From the NCBI RefSeq assembly GCF_900108345.1, contig NZ_FNVV01000014.1:124001-188000 (forward strand): DNA of 64,000 bases, read 5' to 3'. Origin of the DNA: Bacteroides ndongoniae. GTDB taxonomy: Bacteria; Bacteroidota; Bacteroidia; Bacteroidales; Bacteroidaceae. The translations under genes and the position numbers were made by a program. The first letter of the stretch is position 1, and each line of letters begins with the position of its first letter. Under the pieces are notes generated by a model, which did not search any database, had not been told where the DNA came from, and worked only from the letters and a program-made list of their open reading frames with translations. This document shows positions 30,749-37,083 of the stretch, piece by piece.

Positions 30749-31405
30749 TTAATTATTCATTTTTAATTCTCGGCACACCGACTGCATCTCCTCCACCGGA
30801 TTATTGGCTCGCAGAATACTACCCGACAGGGCAATGCCGCTGATGCCGGTTTGCATTAAGGCGGGAATGTCTGCATTGGTGATACCCCCAATAGCTACTA
30901 TGGGCAGATTGATGCTTTCCTGCTGCATGTGGCGGACGATGCCGGCGTAGCCTTCCAGTCCTAGTATGGGGCTGAGGTTCTTCTTGGTAGTGGTGTAGCG
31001 GAAGGGACCGCACCCGATGTAGTCAGCTCCCGAGCGGTAGTGTGCCCTTACATCGTCGATGGTGTTGGCTGTGCCGCCTATGATGCAGTCATCGCCCAGC
31101 AGGTGCCGTGCCTCTGCTATGGGCATGTCGTTCTTGCCCAAATGGACGCCGTCGGCATGGATACGTCCGACCAGTTCTACATGGTCGTCGATGAGGAAGG
31201 TGGCGCCGTAACTGTGGCACAGGTCGGCGGCCTCTAATCCTGTACGTATTATCTCGTCGGCTGTGGCATCCTTCATGCGTAGCTGTATCCAGCGGCATCC
31301 GCCTTCGAGAGCCAGGCGTACCGAGTCGAGGTAGCTGTATTGGTCGGTATAGTGTGTGATGAACTGCAGGCGGGCGTTCATCATTCGTTGTTCTTTCTCT
31401 GCCAT
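30749..31405 (-). CDS. thiE: Thiamine-phosphate synthase ThiE
   Basis: A 218-residue TIM-barrel enzyme that couples HMP-PP and thiazole phosphate to thiamine phosphate. It carries the canonical motifs: WIQLRMKDA, FLIDDHVELVGRIHADGVHLG, IGCGPFRYTTTKKN (pyrophosphate-site Thr/Lys), and VAIGGITNADI. This distinguishes it from the divergent ThiE-like domain of the fusion gene at the end of the operon. ATG 31405 gives MAEKEQRMMNARLQF; the inner ATGs eight or nine codons later are also possible starts. It lies 143 bp downstream of thiS. Confidence 0.95.
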   Translation of the reverse strand: MAEKEQRMMNARLQFITHYTDQYSYLDSVRLALEGGCRWIQLRMKDATADEIIRTGLEAADLCHSYGATFLIDDHVELVGRIHADGVHLGKNDMPIAEARHLLGDDCIIGGTANTIDDVRAHYRSGADYIGCGPFRYTTTKKNLSPILGLEGYAGIVRHMQQESINLPIVAIGGITNADIPALMQTGISGIALSGSILRANNPVEEMQSVCRELKMNN

Positions 31406-31419
31406 AGGATTTTGAGTTT

Positions 31420-31546
31420 ATGAGTCTTTAAGTTTTTGAGTTTATGAGTTCTTTAGTTTTTAAGTTGTTTGTTTTTGGGTTTTGAGTTAAAGTAAAGCAG
31501 TAACTTTAACTTAATAACTTATAAACTCAAAAACTTAAAATTCTTC
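31420..31546. repeat. A/T-rich octamer repeats between thiS and thiE
   Basis: Words of the RAGTTTTT/AAAAACTY type recur on both sides of the spacer (for example AAGTTTTTGAGTTTAT near 31430 and ATAAACTCAAAAACTT near 31520), so the two halves can pair as a long A/T hairpin in the mRNA. Confidence 0.55.
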
Positions 31547-31548
31547 CA

Positions 31549-31746
31549 TTATCCGCCGCAAGCGGCTTTGATGATGACGACCGAGGCTCCTTCGGTCAGC
31601 TGATAATTTTCCCATTCGGTGCGTGGCACCATGCGGTTGCTTACGGCCACGGCTACACCACGGTCGGGCAGCGACAGTTCTTCAGCCAGCTGACGGAGAG
31701 TCGTGGCATTGGTGTCGATTTCCTGATTGTTAACGGTTATTTTCAT
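31549..31746 (-). CDS. thiS: Sulfur carrier protein ThiS
   Basis: A 65-residue ubiquitin-like protein ending in Gly-Gly (IIKAACGG), the site of adenylation by ThiF and thiocarboxylation before sulfur transfer to ThiG. It shows the fold pattern MKITVNNQEI, TTLRQLAEEL, GVAVAVSNRMVPR. It is the first gene of the thiamine operon, 236 bp downstream of the TPP aptamer. Confidence 0.95.
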   Translation of the reverse strand: MKITVNNQEIDTNATTLRQLAEELSLPDRGVAVAVSNRMVPRTEWENYQLTEGASVVIIKAACGG

Positions 31747-31754
31747 ATGGCTTT

Positions 31755-31945
31755 AAGTTTTTGAGTTTTTAAGTTTTTGAGTTTTTAAGTTTTTAAGTTT
31801 TTAAGTTCTTAAGTTTTTGAGTTTTGTGGGGGAGTTTTTGAGTTTATGAATTTGCAGGTTCATAAGCTAATTGTTTTACTTCGGACTTTACGCCTTCAGA
31901 AACTCAAAAACTTAAAAACTTATAAACTTAAAAACTCAAAAAGGT
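31755..31945. repeat. Octamer tracts (RAGTTTTT)n in the thi leader
   Basis: Nine contiguous 8-bp units AAGTTTTT/GAGTTTTT run from 31755 to 31826. The complementary series (AAAAACTT/AAAAACTC) runs from about 31900 to 31943, so the thiS leader RNA can fold into a long A/U-rich hairpin between the aptamer and the thiS start. Same word family as the thiS-thiE spacer. Confidence 0.75.
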
Positions 31946-31978
31946 GCGGGCAGCTATGTGATAAGTATGCGATGATAT

Positions 31979-32052
31979 CCAATTCCTACGACAGTGCTAA
32001 CTGTATCAGGTTCGAGGGTATGATCTCAGCCCGTCGGGGCACCCCTTTGTCT
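31979..32052 (-). promoter_or_regulatory. TPP riboswitch (THI element)
   Basis: On the minus strand the conserved blocks occur in order: AAAGGGGTGCC, GGGCTGAGATCATACCC, GAACCTGATACAGTTAGCACTG and CGTAGGAATTGG. These are the P1/P2, CUGAGA, ACCC, GAACCUGAU and CGUAGGAA segments of TPP aptamers. Placed ~230 bp upstream of thiS, it should turn the operon off when thiamine pyrophosphate is plentiful. Downstream, GCACCTTTTT (minus strand, 31938-31947) could pair with aptamer AAAGGGGTGC as an anti-aptamer. Confidence 0.95.
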
Positions 32053-32060
32053 CTCAGCGG

Positions 32061-32068
32061 CAAAGATA
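32061..32068 (-). promoter_or_regulatory. -7 element of the thiamine operon
   Basis: TATCTTTG on the minus strand directly upstream of the aptamer, so transcription would start at about 32054 and the aptamer would be the first structure made. It is divergent from the AraC-gene element 36 bp away. Confidence 0.7.
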
Positions 32069-32103
32069 AAGAAAAAAATGAAATACCCGATTGCTTTTTT
32101 TCA

Positions 32104-32111
32104 TACTTTTG
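32104..32111 (+). promoter_or_regulatory. -7 element of the membrane AraC gene
   Basis: TACTTTTG, matching TAnnTTTG, 30 bp before ATG 32141. It lies inside a longer in-frame extension from ATG 32078, which argues that 32141 is the real start. Confidence 0.6.
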
Positions 32112-32140
32112 TCTCTGTTTTTAGTAAAGTTGGAACTGTT

Positions 32141-33271
32141 ATGGTGTTGCAAACTCCCGAACTATATTATGCGGCAGCCGGGCTGGTGCTTGTGTGCTCG
32201 TCGTTGTTTTGCGCTTTTGTGCGCTGTTTTCATATGTGTCGTCCTTTCGACAAGCAAGAATCCTATTTCTATCCGGCACGCAGGCTCATGACGTTTATCT
32301 TTGCCTGTTTTGCCCTGCCGGGGGTATGGCTGTGCCGGATGGACAGTGCGGATGCGTGGCTGTTTGTGCGTGTGTTTTTTGTCCTGTTTTTGCCGGTGGC
32401 CGGTATCCTGTCGTTCCGCCGCTATTTCTTTGCCGGTGTGCGTCGCCGCTGGCTGTACTTGGCGGTGGCGGGGGTGCTGCCTTTGCTGCTTATTGCGGTG
32501 CTTTGGGCATTCGCCTGGATGGGAGGCGACGTGCTGTGGCGTCGTGCCGATGTAGTTCTGCCGTGTGTGGGTGCTTATGCGCTGCTGCTGACGGTCGGAA
32601 TGGTGCGTACTACGTGGTGGCTTTGCCTCCAGATACGCAAGCATCAGTACGAGGAGTATTCGAACGAAGACGACTTTCCCATGCGTTTTGCCCGATTCGT
32701 AGTTTTCTTTCCTCTTATTTATATTGTAGCCGCCTGGGTGCTTTTCTTTACCGGGAGCCACACCTATAACATGTATCTACAGTTGAGTATTGCCGTGATG
32801 CATGTGGTCATCCTGCTGCAGATTCTGCATCCGCAACGGCATGAATGCCGGCAGGCGGTAGGCGAGGCGGAGGCTTTTGTAGAGCAGAAGGTGGAGACAT
32901 TGCTGACCGAACAGAAGGCGTTGGAGGATGACGTCCGTTCTTCGTGGAGCCTGTCGGCCGAGGTGAAGGATGGTTTGGAGGTGAAGATACGTGCTGTGTT
33001 GACGGAGCAGCAGCTTTACCTGAACCCGAATCTGAAGTTAGATGACCTGGCAGCGGCGGTGAAGAGCAACAGGAAGTATGTGTCGCTTGTGATGAACGAA
33101 CGTTTCGGCTCGTTCTACAAGGAACTGAACCGGCTGCGGGTCGAGGCTGCCTTGGAGTATAAAAAGAAGAATCCGGCAGCAACCCGCGAAGAGGTGGCTC
33201 TTCACAGCGGCTTTGCTTCGGTGAAAACCTATAGCCGCAACCTCGACGCATACCGGAAGGAAAAAGAATAA
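32141..33271 (+). CDS. Membrane-bound AraC-type transcriptional regulator
   Basis: A 376-residue protein with an N-terminal membrane region of about six to seven helices (AAAGLVLVCSSLFCAFVRCF, FIFACFALPGVWLC, LFVRVFFVLFLPVAGILSF, LYLAVAGVLPLLLIAVLWAFAW, FPLIYIVAAWVLFF) and a C-terminal AraC-like DNA-binding domain (LDDLAAAVKSNRKYVSLVMNE, then EEVALHSGFASVKTYSRNL). A linker of charged helix joins them. Bacteroidetes use such proteins as one-component membrane sensors; ligand and targets are unknown. The downstream peptide-LRR-HU gene group is a possible target by position. Start chosen from the promoter element. Confidence 0.85.
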   Translation: MVLQTPELYYAAAGLVLVCSSLFCAFVRCFHMCRPFDKQESYFYPARRLMTFIFACFALPGVWLCRMDSADAWLFVRVFFVLFLPVAGILSFRRYFFAGVRRRWLYLAVAGVLPLLLIAVLWAFAWMGGDVLWRRADVVLPCVGAYALLLTVGMVRTTWWLCLQIRKHQYEEYSNEDDFPMRFARFVVFFPLIYIVAAWVLFFTGSHTYNMYLQLSIAVMHVVILLQILHPQRHECRQAVGEAEAFVEQKVETLLTEQKALEDDVRSSWSLSAEVKDGLEVKIRAVLTEQQLYLNPNLKLDDLAAAVKSNRKYVSLVMNERFGSFYKELNRLRVEAALEYKKKNPAATREEVALHSGFASVKTYSRNLDAYRKEKE

Positions 33272-33778
33272 GAACCGCACCTGCGGATGCCTTCTGTCAG
33301 GGCAGAAGGGGGAGGACAATGGAACGAAATTCGGCTTATTGTCCCTTCTGCGGGGCATTTTTCCTTAAATTGTCCCGTAAGTTTTCAAGCATTGTCCCGG
33401 TGCTTTGGTAGGATTGGTCTAATTTTGTCCCGTCTTAACCAAACGAGAATTTGACAGTGCAAACAAGCGTTTATACAGCAGATACGACAAGAGAGAACAG
33501 GCACAAAGCCACCCTTTGCGGCATAGGCTTTATGTCTGCTTTTTTTGCGAATAAGCGTGCACAAAACTATGCTGAAAATTTGGATATGTGTGATTTTTGT
33601 ATAAACACACATGGATTTATCTATACCTTATATATAGTTATCGCACGCGCGATAACGACGGCCAGGAAGCCTGCAAGCCGACGAAGGGAGCGTCTTCTCT
33701 CCTCTGCGTGGGTTTGCAGTTTTTTTTGCGTTCCTGTCCTGTCGCTTTCCCCGAATCATCTAAATAAATATTAACGAT
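33272..33778. other. 507-bp gene-free stretch upstream of the LRR lipoprotein operon
   Basis: Holds a small stem CCTTCTG/CAGAAGG (33290-33309), repeated ATTGTCCC words (33338, 33369, 33391; related ATTGGTCT at 33413) at a partly 22-bp spacing, a TAATTTTG element at 33420, a T-run at 33539-33545 that may end a short transcript, and the GC-clamped hairpin at 33637. No credible ORF was found. Confidence 0.5.
33637..33656. other. Perfect hairpin upstream of the 50-aa peptide gene
   Basis: Arms GTTATCGC and GCGATAAC with loop ACGC, 122 bp before the start of the small gene; an operator or leader stem. Confidence 0.5.
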
Positions 33779-33931
33779 ATGCAAGAGAACAAGAATGAAG
33801 AATACACCGGCTTGGGGGCTTACGAGTCTCCACGGTGCGAAGTGATCGAAGTGGAGGTCGAGGCAGGCTTCTTGGCCAGTTTCCCCGACGCGGGGCACGA
33901 CGGCTTCGGAGACGGAGACGACATTTGGTAA
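33779..33931 (+). CDS. 50-residue acidic peptide, Bacteroidales small-protein type
   Basis: ATG 33779 to TAA 33931. The sequence has a short polar start (MQENKNEEYTGLGAYESP), a central CEVIEVEVEAGFLASF segment and a Gly/Asp-rich tail ending DDIW. Similar short proteins with a xxPxxEVIEVxxExGF core are, from general knowledge, found beside surface lipoproteins in Bacteroides; no function is established. It is 24 bp upstream of the LRR lipoprotein gene and almost certainly co-transcribed with it. No signal peptide. Coding is supported by GC-rich third positions like the neighbours. Confidence 0.7.
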   Translation: MQENKNEEYTGLGAYESPRCEVIEVEVEAGFLASFPDAGHDGFGDGDDIW

Positions 33932-33955
33932 ATTCTTAAATAATAATGATAAGCA

Positions 33956-35569
33956 ATGAGAACAAAGAACATGACCATCGCCGCACTGGCCCTGCTGTTG
34001 GCAGCCTGCGGCAACGAAGAAATCATTGAGAACAACGAGGTCGGCAGCATCGGTGAGCTTGTGCCTATGACCTTTACAGCCGGAACGCCACAGACCCGTA
34101 CGTCGCTGGACGAGGAAGGCCATGCCATCAACTGGAATGCAGACGATGAAATCACCATTTGGAGCGGAAGCTATACCACCAAGAATAAGTTTACCGCTGC
34201 TCAGGTCGATGGCAGCAGCGCTTCCTTTATCGGTAAAGCGACAGCGGCAGATACTTATACTGCCTTCTATCCTTACAATCTTGCTTCGTGGCATAGTGAC
34301 TACAATGCTCAAGATAACACTATCACATTCCGTCTTTCTAATGCACAGACTGCTACGGCAGGCGGCTTTGCCAAGGGTCTGAACCCCTCGTGGGCACAGA
34401 CCAAGGCCGATGATAACAGTAGTTTGCAGTTCCACAACCTCTGTGCCTTGGTGAAGTTCACCATTGCCGAAGGTGCTGATGTTACTGGTATAGAAAGTTT
34501 CAGCTTGCAAGGCGCGAATGGCGAAGGGCTGGCGGGTGATCTGTCCTATAGTATCACGAATGGCACCTTGACTGTTACATCTGCCCAAAATGAAGTGAAG
34601 CTATCAGGCACATTCGAAGCCGGGAAAACTTATTATTTCGTAGTGGCACCCGGCAAACTGAAGGAACTCAACTTCTGCTATACCAAGGATGGTAATGTAT
34701 ACTGCAAATCAACGACCAATGAGGTTACCCTCGAAGCCGGGAAAATAACCAATCTGGGCGATGATATGAGTTTGGACAACGACAATTTCCTGCAGCCTAT
34801 TACTAACACCACGTTTGTTCTTGCAGCGAATAATCAGGTTGGGTGGACAAAGAACTCTGATAATACCGTGACCTTGACAGCCGCGAACCTGGCAGCAATG
34901 GAAGAGGTAGCATCGTTGGACCTCTCTAATAGGTCAGATTTGACAGACTTGTCCGGCATTGAATATTTCACCAAGCTGGAAAGCTTGAATTGCTACCACA
35001 CCGGAGTAACAGTAACAGGCATAGACGCTATTAAAGGCCTTACTAAACTGACGACCTTGAATTTCAATGATTGTGATAAACTGACTGAGTTGGATGTCAC
35101 AAGTCTGACCAATTTGACGACCTTGAGTTGTAACAAATGTGCGATGCTGACTACGCTGAATGTACAGGGCTTGTCCCAACTGGAAACTTTAGATTGTAGC
35201 AGCAGCAAAATTACGTCGCTGGATGTAAGTGCTTCGACTAACCTGACCAGCTTGAAATGCAACGCCAATGCCTTGACTACGTTAGATGTCAGCGCTTTGA
35301 CAAATTTGGAAACTTTGTGGTGTAATACTAACCGTCTGGCTGAACTGAGCCTGATTGAAAATGGGAAGCTGACAGATTTGCGATGTGGAAGTCAAAAACA
35401 AAGCACTGGTAGTGGAACCTTGTACTTGAAGCTTCTTCTTCCGAAGAGTCTGTTGGAGAAGTGGAATACAGAATGGTCAAAAGACGTGTATAACAATTAT
35501 GTGAATGTTAGTACTCCTACCGATGCTGAACACGGCGGCTTCGAGGACGGCAGTACCGTAGAATGGTAA
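33956..35569 (+). CDS. Surface lipoprotein: fimbrillin-like N-domain plus leucine-rich repeats
   Basis: A 537-residue lipoprotein (signal TIAALALLLAACGN, lipid on Cys). Residues ~35-285 resemble Bacteroidales fimbrillin/Mfa-type domains (MTFTAGTPQTRTSLDEEG, AINWNADDEITIWSG, VKFTIAEGADV, YYFVVAPG). Residues ~310-490 are leucine-rich repeats of ~21-23 residues (LTTLDVSALTNLETLWCNTN) with Cys at a fixed place in several repeats. It is probably surface-exposed and binds a protein or glycan. It shares a transcript with the 50-aa peptide. A 23-bp repeat array begins 20 bp after its stop. Confidence 0.85.
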   Translation: MRTKNMTIAALALLLAACGNEEIIENNEVGSIGELVPMTFTAGTPQTRTSLDEEGHAINWNADDEITIWSGSYTTKNKFTAAQVDGSSASFIGKATAADTYTAFYPYNLASWHSDYNAQDNTITFRLSNAQTATAGGFAKGLNPSWAQTKADDNSSLQFHNLCALVKFTIAEGADVTGIESFSLQGANGEGLAGDLSYSITNGTLTVTSAQNEVKLSGTFEAGKTYYFVVAPGKLKELNFCYTKDGNVYCKSTTNEVTLEAGKITNLGDDMSLDNDNFLQPITNTTFVLAANNQVGWTKNSDNTVTLTAANLAAMEEVASLDLSNRSDLTDLSGIEYFTKLESLNCYHTGVTVTGIDAIKGLTKLTTLNFNDCDKLTELDVTSLTNLTTLSCNKCAMLTTLNVQGLSQLETLDCSSSKITSLDVSASTNLTSLKCNANALTTLDVSALTNLETLWCNTNRLAELSLIENGKLTDLRCGSQKQSTGSGTLYLKLLLPKSLLEKWNTEWSKDVYNNYVNVSTPTDAEHGGFEDGSTVEW

Positions 35570-35588
35570 ATCTATATTACATCGAAAG

Positions 35589-35726
35589 AACTCCCCGAAG
35601 TCACCCGTCAAGACTCCCTAGAGTCATGAGGCATGACTCCCTAAAGTCTCCGTCCATGACTCCCGGGAGTGTCGGGGCAAGACTCACGGGAGTCTCCAAG
35701 GATTACTCCTGCAATTCGGTAAACAA
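35589..35726. repeat. Six contiguous 23-bp repeats around GACTCCCNNGAGTC
   Basis: Units start at 35589, 35612, 35635, 35658, 35681 and 35704, an exact 23-bp step. Each begins with a form of GACTCC and most contain a near-palindrome such as GACTCCCTAGAGTC or GACTCCCGGGAGT. The rest of the unit is degenerate. It lies between the LRR lipoprotein stop and a terminator hairpin. Confidence 0.85.
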
Positions 35727-35748
35727 CTGATAATCAATAGCAAAAAAA

Positions 35749-35781
35749 GCCCTCTTTCCGGTCGCTTGCCGGAAAGAGGGC
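35749..35781. terminator. Strong hairpin between the LRR lipoprotein and HU-like genes
   Basis: Perfect 13-bp arms GCCCTCTTTCCGG and CCGGAAAGAGGGC with a 7-nt loop. Seven A precede it, so it is a textbook terminator on the minus strand; on the plus strand only a delayed T-run follows. It probably ends the lipoprotein mRNA and may work in both directions. Confidence 0.7.
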
Positions 35782-35812
35782 ATTATGTATAACTTTTTAA
35801 ATGGTAAATACT

Positions 35813-36334
35813 ATGTACAAGTACAAATTAGTGAAACGGGGTAATCCTCAAGACAAGGGTGCTCCGAAGAAATGGTATGCCTCGCCCCTGAGCGAGACGG
35901 CACAGGACGTGAAAGCCATGACGCGCGCCGCCACCGAGAACACCACCGTGGCTCCCAAGGAAATGGAAGCCGCCCTGGAACTGCTGGGCAACTACGCCCG
36001 CCAACAACTGCAGCAGGGCCACACCGTGCGCGTGGGCGACCTGGGTACGCTGCGCGTCACCTTCCAGAGCGACGGCGTGGAAAACATCACCGATTATCAG
36101 GCATCGAGCATGATAAAGAACCCGCGCATCCTCTTCACGCCCAGCAAGGATTTTCGCGAGTCGGTCATCAACGGCTTGCAGTTCGAGAACGGCGGTGTGC
36201 TGGAAAACGACGTCAACTACGCCTCGCTGGCCGACTACAAGAAGGCGAAGGGCATCACCGGCGGCACCACCACCGAGCCGGGCGGCAGCAGTGGCGGCGG
36301 CACCGAGCCGGGCGGCGAAGACCCGTTAGGATGA
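35813..36334 (+). CDS. HU-family DNA-binding protein (Bacteroidales HU-related type)
   Basis: A 173-residue protein from ATG 35813. Residues ~5-130 are an HU-like domain of the Bacteroidales type (YKLVKRGNPQDKGAPKKWYA, EMEAALELLGNYARQQLQQGHTVRVGDLGTLRVTF, PRILFTPSKDFRE). The C-terminus is a Gly/Thr/Pro-rich tail (GGTTTEPGGSSGGGTEPGGE). These proteins bind DNA without strong sequence preference; they are often found near surface polysaccharide or lipoprotein genes, and their function is not settled. It sits alone between a hairpin upstream and a terminator downstream. Confidence 0.85.
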   Translation: MYKYKLVKRGNPQDKGAPKKWYASPLSETAQDVKAMTRAATENTTVAPKEMEAALELLGNYARQQLQQGHTVRVGDLGTLRVTFQSDGVENITDYQASSMIKNPRILFTPSKDFRESVINGLQFENGGVLENDVNYASLADYKKAKGITGGTTTEPGGSSGGGTEPGGEDPLG

Positions 36335-36388
36335 CGAAGGGCGGGGCACACACCGTACGGAACCACAGAACTTCCACAGAATAATCAG

Positions 36389-36463
36389 AAACGTGGATGG
36401 ACACACGGATGTACGCAGAAGAAACGTGAAATCTGCGAAAAACGGCGTCCATCCGCGTTTTTT
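36389..36463 (+). terminator. Long-arm terminator after the HU-like gene
   Basis: Arms AAACGTGGATGGAC (36389-36402) and GTCCATCCGCGTTT (36447-36460), followed by T. The loop holds an inner stem CGCAGA/TCTGCG. Its ACACGGAT words resemble those of other intergenic elements in the window. Confidence 0.75.
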
Positions 36464-36489
36464 GTATTGCCCGTTTGCCACGCAATCGC

Positions 36490-36497
36490 TACCTTTG
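36490..36497 (+). promoter_or_regulatory. -7 element of the Fur-family gene
   Basis: TACCTTTG, matching TAnnTTTG, 28 bp before ATG 36525. It lies inside a possible upstream extension of the frame and so supports the shorter start. Confidence 0.6.
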
Positions 36498-36524
36498 TCC
36501 CTATATAACCAACCGGATGAGACA

Positions 36525-36956
36525 ATGGAAGAAAAATCGGACATACGCATATTGGAAAAGAAAGGAGTGAAGCCGACAGCCAACCGCATTCTGGTGTTGC
36601 GCGCTCTGCTTGCTGCTGCGCGACCGGTCTCGCTGCCCGAACTGGAAGAGGTATTGGAGAGGATGGACAAGTCGAGCATCTTCAGGGTGTTGGGGCTGTT
36701 TCTGGAGCATCGGGTGGTGCATGCCATCGACGACGGTAGCGGTGCCCTGAAGTACGAACTGTGCGACGGCGAGACGACTTGTTCCGTGGATGATATGCAC
36801 ATCCACTTCCATTGCGAGGCTTGTCACCGGACCTATTGTTTCAAGACCCTGCACATTCCTTCCATCGCTCTGCCCGAAGGGTTCGTGATGCAATCAGTCA
36901 ACTACGTGGTGAAAGGCCTTTGTCCCGACTGTGCCTCGAAGCAGATAGAAGGATGA
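36525..36956 (+). CDS. Fur-family metal-dependent transcriptional repressor
   Basis: A 143-residue protein from ATG 36525 (MEEKSDIRILEKKGVKPTANR). The winged-helix domain shows KPTANRILVLRALL and SSIFRVLGLFLEHRVVH. The dimer/metal domain has HIHFHCEACHRTYCF and a second CPDC, so a structural Cys4 zinc site (CxxC...CxxC) and a His-rich regulatory site (HIHFH) are present. It may sense zinc, iron or peroxide (Zur, Fur or PerR); the sequence does not decide. An own promoter precedes it, and the next gene starts 127 bp downstream with its own -7 element. Confidence 0.9.
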   Translation: MEEKSDIRILEKKGVKPTANRILVLRALLAAARPVSLPELEEVLERMDKSSIFRVLGLFLEHRVVHAIDDGSGALKYELCDGETTCSVDDMHIHFHCEACHRTYCFKTLHIPSIALPEGFVMQSVNYVVKGLCPDCASKQIEG

Positions 36957-37019
36957 GTTTCTACAGGAAAGACGTGAAGTTTTGGAAACAGGCAAGGTTC
37001 AACGTATGAAAATAAGCAC

Positions 37020-37027
37020 TACCTTTG
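37020..37027 (+). promoter_or_regulatory. -7 element of the GNAT-nitrilase gene
   Basis: TACCTTTG, 56 bp before ATG 37084. Confidence 0.55.
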
Positions 37028-37083
37028 CGCCGCAATGACGGCAAGCAAGATTGTCCGTCTTCGATTAAAACAAGAAAACAACT

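Noticed and set aside
32078..32140. Upstream ATG at 32078 as start of the membrane AraC gene
   Set aside because: A promoter element (TACTTTTG, 32104-32111) lies downstream of it, so the message would not include that codon.
33420..33545. Second small RNA between the AraC gene and the peptide gene
   Set aside because: There is a TAATTTTG and a later T-run, but no -33 box at proper spacing and only a weak stem before the T-run.
35749..35781. Minus-strand small RNA ending at this hairpin
   Set aside because: The stem and T-run are good for the minus strand, but no promoter matching TAnnTTTG was found upstream on that strand; the nearest word is one base short.
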